The notes beneath the pieces were generated by a model. The model saw only the letters and a program-made list of their open reading frames with translations, did no database searches and was not told the DNA's origin. 64,000 bases of DNA from contig CAVYGS010000005.1 in the NCBI GenBank assembly GCA_963768185.1, positions 682,001 through 746,000 on the forward strand, written 5' to 3'. Every line of letters starts with the position of its first letter. Within the stretch, counting starts at the first letter, position 1. The stretch is from Palsa-461 sp963768185. Lineage in GTDB: Bacteria > Actinomycetota > Acidimicrobiia > Acidimicrobiales > RAAP-2. Below are positions 18,272 through 27,175 of the stretch, one piece after another. The position numbers and the translations under genes are program-made.

Positions 18272-19348
18272 TCAGCCAGCCCCGATCGCGCCCGGCGCGT
18301 CGAGGTCCGCCGCCATCTGGGCCGAGCGGTTGGCCATCGCCATAAACATGGCATCGCCGCGATCGGTCCGGCCCACCATCATCGACGCGAGCACCGCCAT
18401 CACCATGCTCGAGTAGCTGAATCGCACGTACTCGTCCCAGCACTGGTCGAACGAGAAGTCCTCGACGCCATAGTCACCGACCAGCTTCTTGTGGTATCGA
18501 GCGACGAGCTCGCGTTCGCAGCTGCGCCGGATCTCGGGGTCGAAGGCGTTGCCGAGGAAGTAGGCGATGTCGCGAGTTCCCTGACCCAACTGGATGGTCT
18601 GCCAATCGACGACGGTGAGCGGCCGACCATCCTCGCTGGTGCCGAACAGCATGTTGTCGAGACGAAAGTCGCTGTGGGCGGCCGTGCGGGGCCCGGGCCG
18701 ACCGTCGGCGTTGGCGACCAGCTCTCCGAGGTGGGCGCCCGCTTCGAGGGTCACCGGATCGAGCCGGTCCCCGTAGCGCTCGACGAACCCGTCCCAGAGG
18801 AACGGCATCGCCTGGCCGATGCTGCCGCCCTGATTACGCCCGAGCCATCCGAGTTCGGCAAGCGTCGGGTCGTCCCAGCGCGGTCCGTGGAGCTTGGTTG
18901 CCTCATCGATTGCAAGCTCCGCCTGGGCGATGGTGCACCCCTTGATCTGATCGCCCTGCACCGCAGAAGCTATGTCCTCCATGACGACCACCGCCTCGGC
19001 GCTCCCTGCGACGACATCCGCGAAATAACAGCGAGGGCAGCTGACGTCGACGGTCGAGGCCAGGTCCCGATAGAACGCGACCTCGGTTTCGTAGGTGCGG
19101 AACGTGACGCCGGCAGCCGCGCTCACGGGGTCGCGCGAACCGAACTTGCACACGATGGAGTCGGGTCCCGGCGGTCCTTCGTACTCGAGGGTGAAACGGA
19201 CGTTGTCGCCCACCTGACCGGTCCCGATCGCGCGCCAGTCGAGCGAGGCGACAGACGTCGAGGCCTCGAGGGCCCCGACTTCGTGAAGCACCTCGGTCAG
19301 CCACTCCGGCGTGACCTCCTCGGGGGTGGCGACCAGGCGAGGCGTCAA
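18272..19348 (-). CDS. APH-fold phosphotransferase family protein
   Basis: 358 residues with a protein-kinase-like aminoglycoside-phosphotransferase fold. The Brenner-type catalytic loop AHSDFRLDN lies near residues 222-230, followed by the metal-binding VVDWQT. A glycine-poor N-lobe carries IVCKFGS (ATP-binding Lys) and VVVMEDI hinge segments. Related actinobacterial proteins (ecdysteroid-kinase-like or DUF1679-like) sit in lipid and steroid catabolic clusters rather than resistance loci; the substrate is unknown. It is tail-to-tail with the P450 and in the same direction as the lipocalin-like gene upstream. Confidence 0.87.
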   Translation of the reverse strand: MTPRLVATPEEVTPEWLTEVLHEVGALEASTSVASLDWRAIGTGQVGDNVRFTLEYEGPPGPDSIVCKFGSRDPVSAAAGVTFRTYETEVAFYRDLASTVDVSCPRCYFADVVAGSAEAVVVMEDIASAVQGDQIKGCTIAQAELAIDEATKLHGPRWDDPTLAELGWLGRNQGGSIGQAMPFLWDGFVERYGDRLDPVTLEAGAHLGELVANADGRPGPRTAAHSDFRLDNMLFGTSEDGRPLTVVDWQTIQLGQGTRDIAYFLGNAFDPEIRRSCERELVARYHKKLVGDYGVEDFSFDQCWDEYVRFSYSSMVMAVLASMMVGRTDRGDAMFMAMANRSAQMAADLDAPGAIGAG

Positions 19349-19382
19349 CGGGTCCCCCCGGCCGTCGACAGGACCGCCCGGA

Positions 19383-20414
19383 TCACGCCGGCAGGACGCC
19401 TTCTACCACCGTGTCGGGGAAGTACCGGTGGTGGCGGGCCCCCGTGATCTCGTAGATCGCGCTGCCCTCACGCCCGTCGTCGGCCTGGATCCGCATCTGG
19501 CTGAGTCCGCCGCGCTGGAAGGGCTCATAGGGGCGGTCGAAGGTCCCGTCGGCCTCGACTGTGATCGACCGACCTCCCGCGAGGGTGAAGGTGCAGACCC
19601 CGGCGAGCCCGGCAACTTGCTCGCCATGCTCCCCGTAGGCGGCGTCCTTCGCGTCCACGCCGACCCAACGCATCTCATGGCGGAAATCGACAAGCGGCAC
19701 CGGGTCGCTCCTGTCGACCCCGGCCCAGCACCCGTCGGTGTACACGCGGGCGCCGTTCGCGTATTCCCAGTGCCACACGCCCAAGAACCCGTCCTCGAAC
19801 TGCAGCTGGAACCACATCCACAACGGGCAGCGACCGTGGTCACGGATCCCCCACGAGTGGTCGCGCTGGCCGATCCAGCCGTCCACCGGGTGGGTGGCAT
19901 CACCGATCGAATAGGTGCCGTGGTAGGTGCCCGACTGGAAGATGTGGCTCTGGTCCCAGATCGTCTCCTCCCCCGCCCGCATCGTGCCGCGGCGCAGGCA
20001 GTAGGGCTGGGTGCGCGCCCGGAACGTCAGGTCCAGGCCCACGGCGGCCTTCTGGGGGTCGGCGCTCAGGCGGATCTCCTCGAAGGGCCGGATCACCTCG
20101 ACGCGCGTGCCGCCGACGTCGGTAGTGTGGGGGTCCCCGTCGTAAGGGCGCGCAAGGTAGCCCATGAAGGGTTCGCCGCCGATCTTTCCCATCTGGAGCG
20201 AGTCCATCACCTGGCGCGACGGGAAGTGCGCCATCGTGAAGAACACGACGTCGCCACGCGCGTCGGGACGATGCAGATCGAAGAAGTAGCTCTCGCGCCA
20301 GTGCGGGTGCGGCGTGGCGACATGGGGCAGAAGGTCCGGGAGCTGGTGAACGAAGGCCTCGTCCATGGCGGTGGGACGTCGGAGTTGGTGCCCGATCCCG
20401 GTTTCGGAGGTCAC
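19383..20414 (-). CDS. DUF7064/lipocalin-like (AttH/CrtC-type beta-barrel) protein
   Basis: 343 residues from GTG 20414; ATG 20366 (MDEAFVHQLPDLLPHV) is an alternative start. Features include an early FFDLHRPD segment, a central WIGQRDHSWGIRD signature with WMWFQLQFEDG after it, and a beta-rich composition. The RDHSWG motif is typical of AttH/CrtC-like calycin hydrolases and the DUF7064/7065 group found in actinobacterial lipid and steroid clusters. Enzymatic activity is unproven. It lies 34 nt upstream of the APH-like gene on the same strand, so the two probably form an operon. Confidence 0.7.
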   Translation of the reverse strand: MTSETGIGHQLRRPTAMDEAFVHQLPDLLPHVATPHPHWRESYFFDLHRPDARGDVVFFTMAHFPSRQVMDSLQMGKIGGEPFMGYLARPYDGDPHTTDVGGTRVEVIRPFEEIRLSADPQKAAVGLDLTFRARTQPYCLRRGTMRAGEETIWDQSHIFQSGTYHGTYSIGDATHPVDGWIGQRDHSWGIRDHGRCPLWMWFQLQFEDGFLGVWHWEYANGARVYTDGCWAGVDRSDPVPLVDFRHEMRWVGVDAKDAAYGEHGEQVAGLAGVCTFTLAGGRSITVEADGTFDRPYEPFQRGGLSQMRIQADDGREGSAIYEITGARHHRYFPDTVVEGVLPA

Positions 20415-20476
20415 AGCTAGGCGAGCATAGGCGGGTCCCCCCGGCGAGCGCGAGGGTCAAGCCGTAGGATCGGTCC

Positions 20477-21292
20477 ATGGTCGTCGCCACGGAGGATCAC
20501 CTCACCGAGGTCGCCGAAAAGGGCTACACGGTGCTCGAAGGGGTGATTGAGCTTGACCTCGTCGAGGCGCTCGAAGAGGACCTCCGGCGGCTCGAGCTGG
20601 AGCTCGGAATCGCCCCGGCTGACAACCTCTTCGAGGGTCTGCAGACAACCCGTATCTACAACCTGCTCGCCCACGGACCCCTCTACCAACACGTCCCGAC
20701 GCACCCGGGCGTGCTGGAGGTGGTCGAGCGCGTCCTCGATCCGGGTCTGTTGATCTCGTCGCTTTCGTCGATCGCCATCGGCCCGGGCGAGCGTGCCCAG
20801 CCGCTGCACTCCGACGACCAGATGATCCCGATCCCTCGCCCGCATCCCCAGATCATCTGCAACACGATGTGGGCGCTTACGGACTTCACCGAGGAGAACG
20901 GCGCGACGAGGGTCGTCCCCGGCACGCATCTCGCGGACGCGCCGCCTGACCCGTTCCACCCGCCCGAGACCGTCCCGGCAGAGATGTCCAAGGGCAGCGT
21001 GCTCGTGTTCGTCGGCAGCCTGTGGCACGGCGGCGGGGCGAACGTCACCGACCGCCGACGGGTGGGCATCGCCATGAACTACTGCGCCGGCTTCCTCCGC
21101 CAGCAGGAGAACCAGCAGCTCGGGCTCGACCGCGATCTCGTGGCCACCTTTCCACGCCGGCTCCAGGAGCTCGTCGGATACTCGGTCTACAACGGGCTCA
21201 TCGGCCACATCGACAAGAGCGACCCAGCCGCCGTCGTGTTGGGGTCAGCGGACAAGGCCGACATGATCTGGGACCACGTCAAGGCCACTTGA
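20477..21292 (+). CDS. Phytanoyl-CoA dioxygenase (PhyH) family protein
   Basis: 271 residues. The Fe(II)/2-oxoglutarate oxygenase facial triad is visible as H111-x-D113 (LHSDDQ) and H184 (LWHGGG), followed by Arg194/195 for 2-oxoglutarate. Length and the N-terminal YTVLEGVI segment match the PhyH family, which hydroxylates acyl-CoAs or small secondary metabolites. It diverges from the lipocalin-like gene over 62 nt, suggesting a shared control region for a small P450/kinase/PhyH metabolic module. Confidence 0.9.
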   Translation: MVVATEDHLTEVAEKGYTVLEGVIELDLVEALEEDLRRLELELGIAPADNLFEGLQTTRIYNLLAHGPLYQHVPTHPGVLEVVERVLDPGLLISSLSSIAIGPGERAQPLHSDDQMIPIPRPHPQIICNTMWALTDFTEENGATRVVPGTHLADAPPDPFHPPETVPAEMSKGSVLVFVGSLWHGGGANVTDRRRVGIAMNYCAGFLRQQENQQLGLDRDLVATFPRRLQELVGYSVYNGLIGHIDKSDPAAVVLGSADKADMIWDHVKAT

Positions 21293-21420
21293 CCGACGGA
21301 GATCGGAAGTCATATCCCTCGTCCCGTGGCGAGCCAGTGGATCCCACTCCCACAGCTGGCCCCCGGGACCGGGAACCGACCCAAGACGCTGCCGCGCATG
21401 CGCACCTGGCGATCGAGCGG

Positions 21421-21873
21421 TCAGCCGATGTTGAGGTGCATCCGGTCGGCCGGTCCGAACGTCGTCGACACCACGCCGACGATCACGAAGCCCACACTCT
21501 CGTAGAAGGCGCGCGCGTGAGGATTGGCCGTCACCTCGATCCGTGCCCCACCTCGGACACGCGCCAGTTGGCACGCGTCCCGCATCAGTGCAGTGCCGAG
21601 CCCGGAGCGCATGGAGTCGGGGTCAACGAACAGGTCGTCCAACTCCAAGAATCCGTCCTCGTCGATCAGCGTCGCGAAGCCGAGCGGTTTTTCGTCGTCG
21701 TCCGCTGCCACTCGCACGATGGCTCGATCATCCACGGGAAGCGTGAACCGCAGGACCTCGGGATGGGTCAACAGCAGCGGGCGGTCGCCCTCGTTGGAAA
21801 GCGTTGAGCGACGGAACAGGACGGCAAGGGCGGGCTCATCGGCTGGCCGGCCGTCTCGGATGTGGTGGCGCAT
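21421..21873 (-). CDS. GNAT family N-acetyltransferase
   Basis: 150 residues; a single GNAT domain. The acetyl-CoA pyrophosphate loop is visible as SMRSGLGTALMRDA, after the LDDLFVDPDSMR strand, with ANPHARAFYESVGF near the C-terminus (the usual 'N..A..FYE..GF' helix). Acceptor unknown. It stands alone between convergent and divergent neighbours. Confidence 0.88.
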   Translation of the reverse strand: MRHHIRDGRPADEPALAVLFRRSTLSNEGDRPLLLTHPEVLRFTLPVDDRAIVRVAADDDEKPLGFATLIDEDGFLELDDLFVDPDSMRSGLGTALMRDACQLARVRGGARIEVTANPHARAFYESVGFVIVGVVSTTFGPADRMHLNIG

Positions 21874-21948
21874 GCGGAAGCTTGACCCTCACTCCAGGCT
21901 TGTTAGGACGCCTCGTCCCGCCGACACTCGGGCTCCGGCGATGACTGC

Positions 21949-22446
21949 TCAGGTTCCTGTGGGGCACCTCCAAGACCCCATGATCGTCGTCTTCAACGAT
22001 CCAGTGACATTGCTCATCTGGAGGTCCACCGACCCAGAGGCAGCGTCGGAGCCGGTCACCTTCAGGACTCCCCCAATGTTCGTCAGCGTGTTCTCGATCG
22101 CGCTTTTCGTGGGCGGTTGCAACGTCACGTGTGCTTTCGATGCGATGGAGTCGCTCGCCTTAAATGTCCCGACCTTGGTCTCGTTGATCGCCAACTCCCA
22201 GTCGTCTCCGTGCAGTTTGATCCCGGCGACCTTCCCGGTGAGGTCGGAGAGGTAGCCGGGCGTCTGACAACCCGTCTGGGTGTTCGGGACGAGCCGCAAG
22301 GTGCCGGTAAGGCCGTTTGAGAGGGCAAACGTGTTGAGCTTGCCGGCGGATGCTTGCGTGGGCGCTGCCACGAGAAGCCCTGCGACCGCAAGCGGGACGG
22401 CGACCAGCATCCGACCCCTTCGAGGCGGACCAGACCATGTGTGCAC
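21949..22446 (-). CDS. Secreted hypothetical protein
   Basis: 165 residues from GTG 22446 (ATG 22410 is an alternative). This start is preferred because it puts a basic stretch (PPRRGR) right before the hydrophobic core LVAVPLAVAGLLVAAP and a QASA cleavage site. The longer upstream frame would overlap the small basic gene at 22592. The mature ~130 residues look beta-rich, with two Cys (TGCQTPGYL and the C-terminal SWRCP) that could form a disulfide. I recognise no family. It probably works outside the membrane. Confidence 0.6.
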   Translation of the reverse strand: MHTWSGPPRRGRMLVAVPLAVAGLLVAAPTQASAGKLNTFALSNGLTGTLRLVPNTQTGCQTPGYLSDLTGKVAGIKLHGDDWELAINETKVGTFKASDSIASKAHVTLQPPTKSAIENTLTNIGGVLKVTGSDAASGSVDLQMSNVTGSLKTTIMGSWRCPTGT

Positions 22447-22591
22447 TGTTCCGATGCCTGCGGACTCTACGGCCTTGGGTGCGAGTCGGGCCACGTCGGC
22501 CGTTGCGGCGGACGGTAACCGAGTGAGGACGGACGATGGGGTGCTCACCAGGAGTTTCGATCCACCATTCCGCCAGGCTCGGCCTCCGATA

Positions 22592-22945
22592 GTGTCCCGG
22601 TGCCCACGAAAAAAGCGCCAAGGGAGCCCGTCGGCCTTGACCACCCGCAGACAGCGCACGCCCACCCCCCAGCCCGAGCGGCTCCAACGGACATCGTCGT
22701 GGGCGGGCTTGAAGAAGGGCGACCGAGTGGAGGTCGCTGGCACGGGCCTACGTTCTGCTCAGTGGGAATTCGTGGCCCATGTCACCAATACAGACACCGC
22801 TGAAGACTGGGTCGAGGTCGTGGGTGGAGTCCGCGGGGACCGGAAGGTGCGCTCGTTCGCGCCCAGTCGAATCTTTGCCCCTGACAACCGGCGTGGACAG
22901 CGGGGGCTGTCGCTCGCTGACGCGCCCCGCTTGCCACTCGGATAA
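22592..22945 (+). CDS. Small basic protein, hypothetical
   Basis: 117 residues if started at GTG 22592. An Arg/Lys-rich N-terminus is followed by a compact core: WAGLKKGDRVEVAG, WEFVAHVTN, DWVEVVGG and the segment RSFAPSRIFAP. Tryptophans and alternating strands suggest a small SH3/Tudor-like barrel, and similar short proteins occur in actinobacteria. The start is uncertain; the core from residue ~38 is the credible part. It ends 19 nt before the aldo/keto reductase, so an operon is possible. Confidence 0.5.
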   Translation: MSRCPRKKRQGSPSALTTRRQRTPTPQPERLQRTSSWAGLKKGDRVEVAGTGLRSAQWEFVAHVTNTDTAEDWVEVVGGVRGDRKVRSFAPSRIFAPDNRRGQRGLSLADAPRLPLG

Positions 22946-22964
22946 CGGGAAAGGACAGATAGCA

Positions 22965-23937
22965 ATGAAGTACGTGAAGCTGGGCAGGACCGGGATGGAC
23001 GTCTCGCGGATCTGCCTCGGGTGCATGAGCTACGGGGATGCCTCGCGCGGCGGCCACCAATGGGTGCTCGACGAGGATGCGGCCCAGCCGTTTTTCCGTC
23101 GGGCCATCGAGGCGGGAATCAACTTCTTCGATACCGCCAATGTGTACTCGCTGGGTTCAAGCGAGGAGTTCGTCGGCCGCGCGCTCGCCAAGTACACGAA
23201 CCGCGATGAGATCGTGATCGCCACCAAGGTCCACGGCCAGATGCACCAAGGGCCCAACGGCGTCGGCTTGTCTCGCAAGCACATCCTGGCCGAGGTCGAA
23301 CACAGCCTCAAACGCCTCGGCGTGGACTACATCGATCTGTATCAGATCCACCGGTTCGATCGCCGGACACCGATCGAGGAGACGCTCGAGGCGCTCAACG
23401 ACGTCGTCCGCGCGGGCAAGGTCCGCTACATCGGCGCGTCTTCGATGTGGGCATGGCAGTTCTCCAAGGCACTCCACCTCGCGGACGCACACGGATGGGC
23501 TCGCTTCGTCAGCATGCAGGACCACTACAACCTGCTCAACCGTGAGGAAGAGCGCGAGATGCTTCCGCTTTGCATTGACGAGGGCATTGGGGTGATCCCC
23601 TGGAGCCCGCTCGCTCGGGGTCGTCTCGCGCGAGTGGGACGAGGTGACCGAGCGTTCGCAGAATGACGTGTTCGGCTCGACCCTCTACCACGAGTCCTCG
23701 GACCGCCAGATCGTGGAAAGCCTTGGCAAGGTGGCCGAAGCCCGAGGAGTGCCGCGGGCGCAGGTCGCACTGGCCTGGCTGCTCTCCAAGCGGGCCGTGA
23801 CGTCGCCCATTGTCGGCGCAACCAAGCCGCACCACCTGGAGGACGCCATCGCCGCCGTCGACATCGAGTTCAGCGCCGAGGAGGTCGCCCAGCTTGAGGA
23901 GCCGTACGTCCCGCACGCCGTAGCCGGCTTTGCCTAG
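22965..23937 (+). pseudogene. Aldo/keto reductase, frameshifted near 23,634
   Basis: Starts at ATG 22965 with GGGAAAGGA upstream. Frame 1 encodes a typical AKR through residue ~223: DTANVYS, IATKVHG, YQIHRFD, and WSPLARGRLAR. It then runs out of frame to a stop at 23666. The expected continuation (WDEVTERSQNDVFG, later SPIVGATKPHHLEDAI) resumes in another frame from TGG 23635 to a stop at 23937. A single G at 23634 sits where a Pro codon is expected, so two bases are missing. Without the indel the protein would be ~323 residues, full length for this AKR group, with an intact tetrad. It is either a recent pseudogene or an assembly error. Confidence 0.85.
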
Positions 23938-23946
23938 ACCCCGACG

Positions 23947-24828
23947 GTGAGCCGCAGCTTTCAACAGCTGCGGCTACCCGACGGCCGGGTACTGGAGTTC
24001 CGGGTCAGCGGGCCCGACGATGGCCTGCCGCTCGTCTTTCACCACGGAACCCCGGGCGCCGGCACCTCGTTCCGGGCGATCGACCGCGCCGCCCACGCGC
24101 GGGGGTTTCGGGTCGTGCAGACCTCACGAGCCGGTTACGGCTGCTCGACCCGGCGCCGAGGACGGTCGATCATCGACGTGGTCCCCGACATCCGCGCGGT
24201 GCTCGACTCGATTGGCGCCACCGAGTGCGTCGTCGCGGGGTGGTCAGGCGGCGGGCCGCACTCATTGGCTTGCGCTGCGCGGCTCGAGGGCGTCCGTGCC
24301 GCTCTGGTGATCGCGGGCGTCGCGCCCTACGACGCCGACGGCCTCGATTTCATGGCCGGCATGGGCGACGAGAACGTGACCGAGTTCGGCACGTCGGTGG
24401 CGGGCGAGGAGGCCCTCCGGGCTTATCTCGGGCCGGTGCGCGAGGAGCTCGCGGGCGTCTCGGTCGAGGGGATCATCACCTCGTTAGACACCGTGCTCCC
24501 CGAGGTCGACAAGGCGGTGCTCACCAACGAGTTCGGCGAGGACATGGCGACAAGCTTCCACGAGGGACTGCGCCTCGGTTTCGATGGTTGGCTCGACGAC
24601 GACCTGGCCTTCGTCAAACCCTGGGGGTTCGAGCTTCACGAGATCGGGGTGCCCACCATGCTCTGGCAGGGCAGCGACGACCTCATGGTCCCCTTCGCCC
24701 ACGGCCGGTGGCTCGCCAGTCACGTCCCAGGCGTGACCGCGCACCTAGAGGACGGCGAAGGCCGCGTTTCGGTCGCGATCGGCACCATCGACCGGATGCT
24801 CGACGAGTTGGTGGCCCTCGGGCGCTGA
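23947..24828 (+). CDS. Alpha/beta hydrolase
   Basis: 293 residues from GTG 23947, 9 nt after the aldo/keto reductase stop. The oxyanion-hole segment is FHHGTPGAG, the nucleophile elbow is AGWSGGGPHSLA (Ser near residue 100), and the distal Asp lies in WQGSDDLMVPFAHGRWL with a nearby His. The catalytic His usually found near the C-terminus is hard to identify here; the sequence reads HLEDGEGRVSV where many homologues have 'GEGHxS', i.e. Arg in place of His. Substrate unknown. Co-transcription with the upstream gene is likely. Confidence 0.85.
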   Translation: MSRSFQQLRLPDGRVLEFRVSGPDDGLPLVFHHGTPGAGTSFRAIDRAAHARGFRVVQTSRAGYGCSTRRRGRSIIDVVPDIRAVLDSIGATECVVAGWSGGGPHSLACAARLEGVRAALVIAGVAPYDADGLDFMAGMGDENVTEFGTSVAGEEALRAYLGPVREELAGVSVEGIITSLDTVLPEVDKAVLTNEFGEDMATSFHEGLRLGFDGWLDDDLAFVKPWGFELHEIGVPTMLWQGSDDLMVPFAHGRWLASHVPGVTAHLEDGEGRVSVAIGTIDRMLDELVALGR

Positions 24829-24869
24829 CCCGGGCGGAAACCGCTCCTAGTTCTGCGCTGGATCGATCG

Positions 24870-26057
24870 CTAACCGGACCCGGCCAGGGTGACTGCCGCG
24901 GCTGCGAGGGTCGTCGCTCCGGATCGAAGGGCACCCTCGTCGATAGCGAACGCCGGGCTGTGGTGATTGCCGCTCGAACCGTCCGGAAGTGCCGCTCCCA
25001 CGAACACATAACAGCCCGGCACAGTTTCAAGGAAGACCGACATGTCGTCGCTCGCTGCACTCGGACTGGCCGCCTCGAGCACCTGGGCCGCGCCGAGCAC
25101 ACCACGCGCCACATCGAGCACCGTGCGAGTCACGCCAGGGTCGTTGCGCACCGAGTCCGTGCGATAGGTCTGCTCGACGCTCACCTCGACGCCGAACTCG
25201 GCCATGACCTCGTCGGCAAGGTACTGGAGCCGTCGCTCTGCCTCTTCGAGCTGATCATTCTCGAAGAACCGCAGCGTGCCGAGCAGAAGCGCCTCGGTGG
25301 GCACGACGTTTGGGGCGCTGCCAGCACGCACAAGCCCGGGACTGCAGACGCACGCCGCTCCGTCACTCTCGAGGTTCGTCACCACTCGGTCGAGCTGATC
25401 GGCGAACCGCGCGATAGCGAGGACGACATTGCCCTGGCGCGGCTGCAGGGCTCCGTGACCGCCCGAACCCCGGACCGACACGCGCAAACCACGAACGCCC
25501 GCCATGTGAAGCCCACCTCGCGCCGCGACGAGGCCGACAGGGAGAGCGCTCGCGACATGACATCCGATCGCCGCCGCCGGTTCGAACTCATCGAGCACCC
25601 CGCCATCCACCATGGCCTGTGCGCCTGAAACGGTCTCTTCGGCGGGTTGGAAGACAAAGACGTAACGGCCGGGCAGGTCCTCGGCGTGCGCTGCGAGCGC
25701 CGAGGCAACCCCGAGCACGATCGAGGTGTGCGCGTCATGCCCACAGGCGTGCATCCGGCCCTCGACGCGCGATGCAAAAGGAAGGTTGTTCTCCTCCTGC
25801 ACCGGCAGGCCGTCGATGTCCCCACGAACGAGGACTGTTCGCCCAGGGCGTCCGCCATCGAGGGAGCAAACGGCACCAGTCAGCGTGGGGCATGGAGCCA
25901 TGTCCAATCCGACTTCGCCCAGGCGTTCCAAGATCAGCGCCGTCGTCTCGGACTCCAGGAACGAGAGCTCGGGCAGCGCGTGGAGTTCGCGACGGACATC
26001 GACCATCTGGTCGTAGAGCGAGTCGACTCGAGCGGCCACATTGTCGATCAGTGACAT
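24870..26057 (-). CDS. M20-family amidohydrolase
   Basis: 395 residues, typical for the IAA-amino-acid/hippurate hydrolase branch of peptidase M20D. Metal-binding motifs are present: RRELHALPELSFLE near the start, the HACGHDAHT block with its two His and Asp, and QPAEETVSGAQ with the catalytic Glu pair. The C-terminal metal His is in NHHSPAF. It should hydrolyse N-acyl amino acids in the cytosol. It is on the same strand as the quinone reductase and EthA-like genes, 68 nt downstream of the former. Confidence 0.92.
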   Translation of the reverse strand: MSLIDNVAARVDSLYDQMVDVRRELHALPELSFLESETTALILERLGEVGLDMAPCPTLTGAVCSLDGGRPGRTVLVRGDIDGLPVQEENNLPFASRVEGRMHACGHDAHTSIVLGVASALAAHAEDLPGRYVFVFQPAEETVSGAQAMVDGGVLDEFEPAAAIGCHVASALPVGLVAARGGLHMAGVRGLRVSVRGSGGHGALQPRQGNVVLAIARFADQLDRVVTNLESDGAACVCSPGLVRAGSAPNVVPTEALLLGTLRFFENDQLEEAERRLQYLADEVMAEFGVEVSVEQTYRTDSVRNDPGVTRTVLDVARGVLGAAQVLEAASPSAASDDMSVFLETVPGCYVFVGAALPDGSSGNHHSPAFAIDEGALRSGATTLAAAAVTLAGSG

Positions 26058-26125
26058 CGATGGGAGCCTACGGCGGTCTCCGCTGGCAAGGACACTCGTG
26101 CTGCGTGGACCTCATGCGGACCGAT

Positions 26126-27094
26126 TTAGGGCACGAGCAGGACTCTCCCGAACGACTGGCGGCTCTCGATGTAGGCGTGCGCCGCTGCAGCCTCGGCGAG
26201 CGGGTACGTGCGGTCGACGACCACCCGAAGATCGCCCCGGGCGATGTCCGCCAGCAGGCGGGCGATCATCGAGTGGGCCCGCGGCGAGGTGAACAGCTCA
26301 GCACCAAGGAAGTAGCCCGAGAGCGTCTGGTTGTTGGCACGCATAGTGGAGATGTCCAGCGGCTCGGCGGCCGAACGGCCCGCGTCGCCCACCGTGACGC
26401 AGCGACCTCGGTAGGCAAGGGCGTTGATGCTGCCCTGCAATGTCGCACCGCCGACCGAGTCGACAATGACGTCGACTCCTCGACCCTCCGTCAGCCGCCG
26501 CGCTTCGACGACGAAGTCGTCCCTCGTGTAGTTGATCCCCTCGTCCAGGCCAAGCCCCCTCAACCGCTCGAGCTTCTCGTCACTCGAGGCCGTGCTGAGG
26601 ACGCGGGCGCCGGCCCGCTTCGCTAGCTGGATCGCCGCCACGCCCACCCCGCCCGCTCCGGCATGCACAAGCGCGGTCTCCCCAGCTGTCAGGTGCCCGA
26701 ACTCGAAGAGGCAGTCGTCGGCTGTTCCGAAGGGAATGGGCACGCAGGCACCGGCTTCGGTGCTCACGGCTGCCGGGATCTTCCACGCGAAAGCCTGAGG
26801 AACCGACCGCAGCTCGGCGTGCGAGCCGTCGACCCCGACGGTCACCACTCGATCGCCGGTCGCAAAGTCGCTCACATCCCGGCCGACCTCGATCACGATG
26901 CCGGCACACTGATATCCCACCACGTGTGGAGTGGTCCCGATCACGCCCTGCAGCCGGTTCAACGTGTCGCCGCCCTCGATGCTCACGGCCTCGACCCGCA
27001 CGAGGACGTCCGAATCCCCGACCGCCGGGTCCGGCACGTCTTCGTACCGAAGGACGTCGGGGGCACCGACCTCGTAGTACACGGCTGCCTTCAT
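26126..27094 (-). CDS. NADPH:quinone reductase-like zinc-independent MDR oxidoreductase
   Basis: 322 residues of the medium-chain dehydrogenase superfamily. It begins MKAAVYYEVGAPDVLRYEDVP and has the Rossmann motif HAGAGGVGVAAIQLAKRAGA. It lacks the structural-zinc Cys cluster and catalytic-zinc ligands, so it belongs to the QOR (zeta-crystallin) type that reduces quinones or enones with NADPH. It lies between the M20 hydrolase and the EthA-like monooxygenase on the same strand. Confidence 0.9.
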   Translation of the reverse strand: MKAAVYYEVGAPDVLRYEDVPDPAVGDSDVLVRVEAVSIEGGDTLNRLQGVIGTTPHVVGYQCAGIVIEVGRDVSDFATGDRVVTVGVDGSHAELRSVPQAFAWKIPAAVSTEAGACVPIPFGTADDCLFEFGHLTAGETALVHAGAGGVGVAAIQLAKRAGARVLSTASSDEKLERLRGLGLDEGINYTRDDFVVEARRLTEGRGVDVIVDSVGGATLQGSINALAYRGRCVTVGDAGRSAAEPLDISTMRANNQTLSGYFLGAELFTSPRAHSMIARLLADIARGDLRVVVDRTYPLAEAAAAHAYIESRQSFGRVLLVP

Positions 27095-27175
27095 GATTCC
27101 TCCGCTGTGACAACGACCCGGCGACGTCAGTGGGTCGGGCCGCGAGACGGCCGACGACCTGCCGGGTCAGGCGAG

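Noticed and set aside
22446..22743. N-terminal extension of the secreted hypothetical protein
   Set aside because: The extension has no protein-like pattern, would bury the signal peptide at residue ~112 and would overlap the small basic gene on the other strand.
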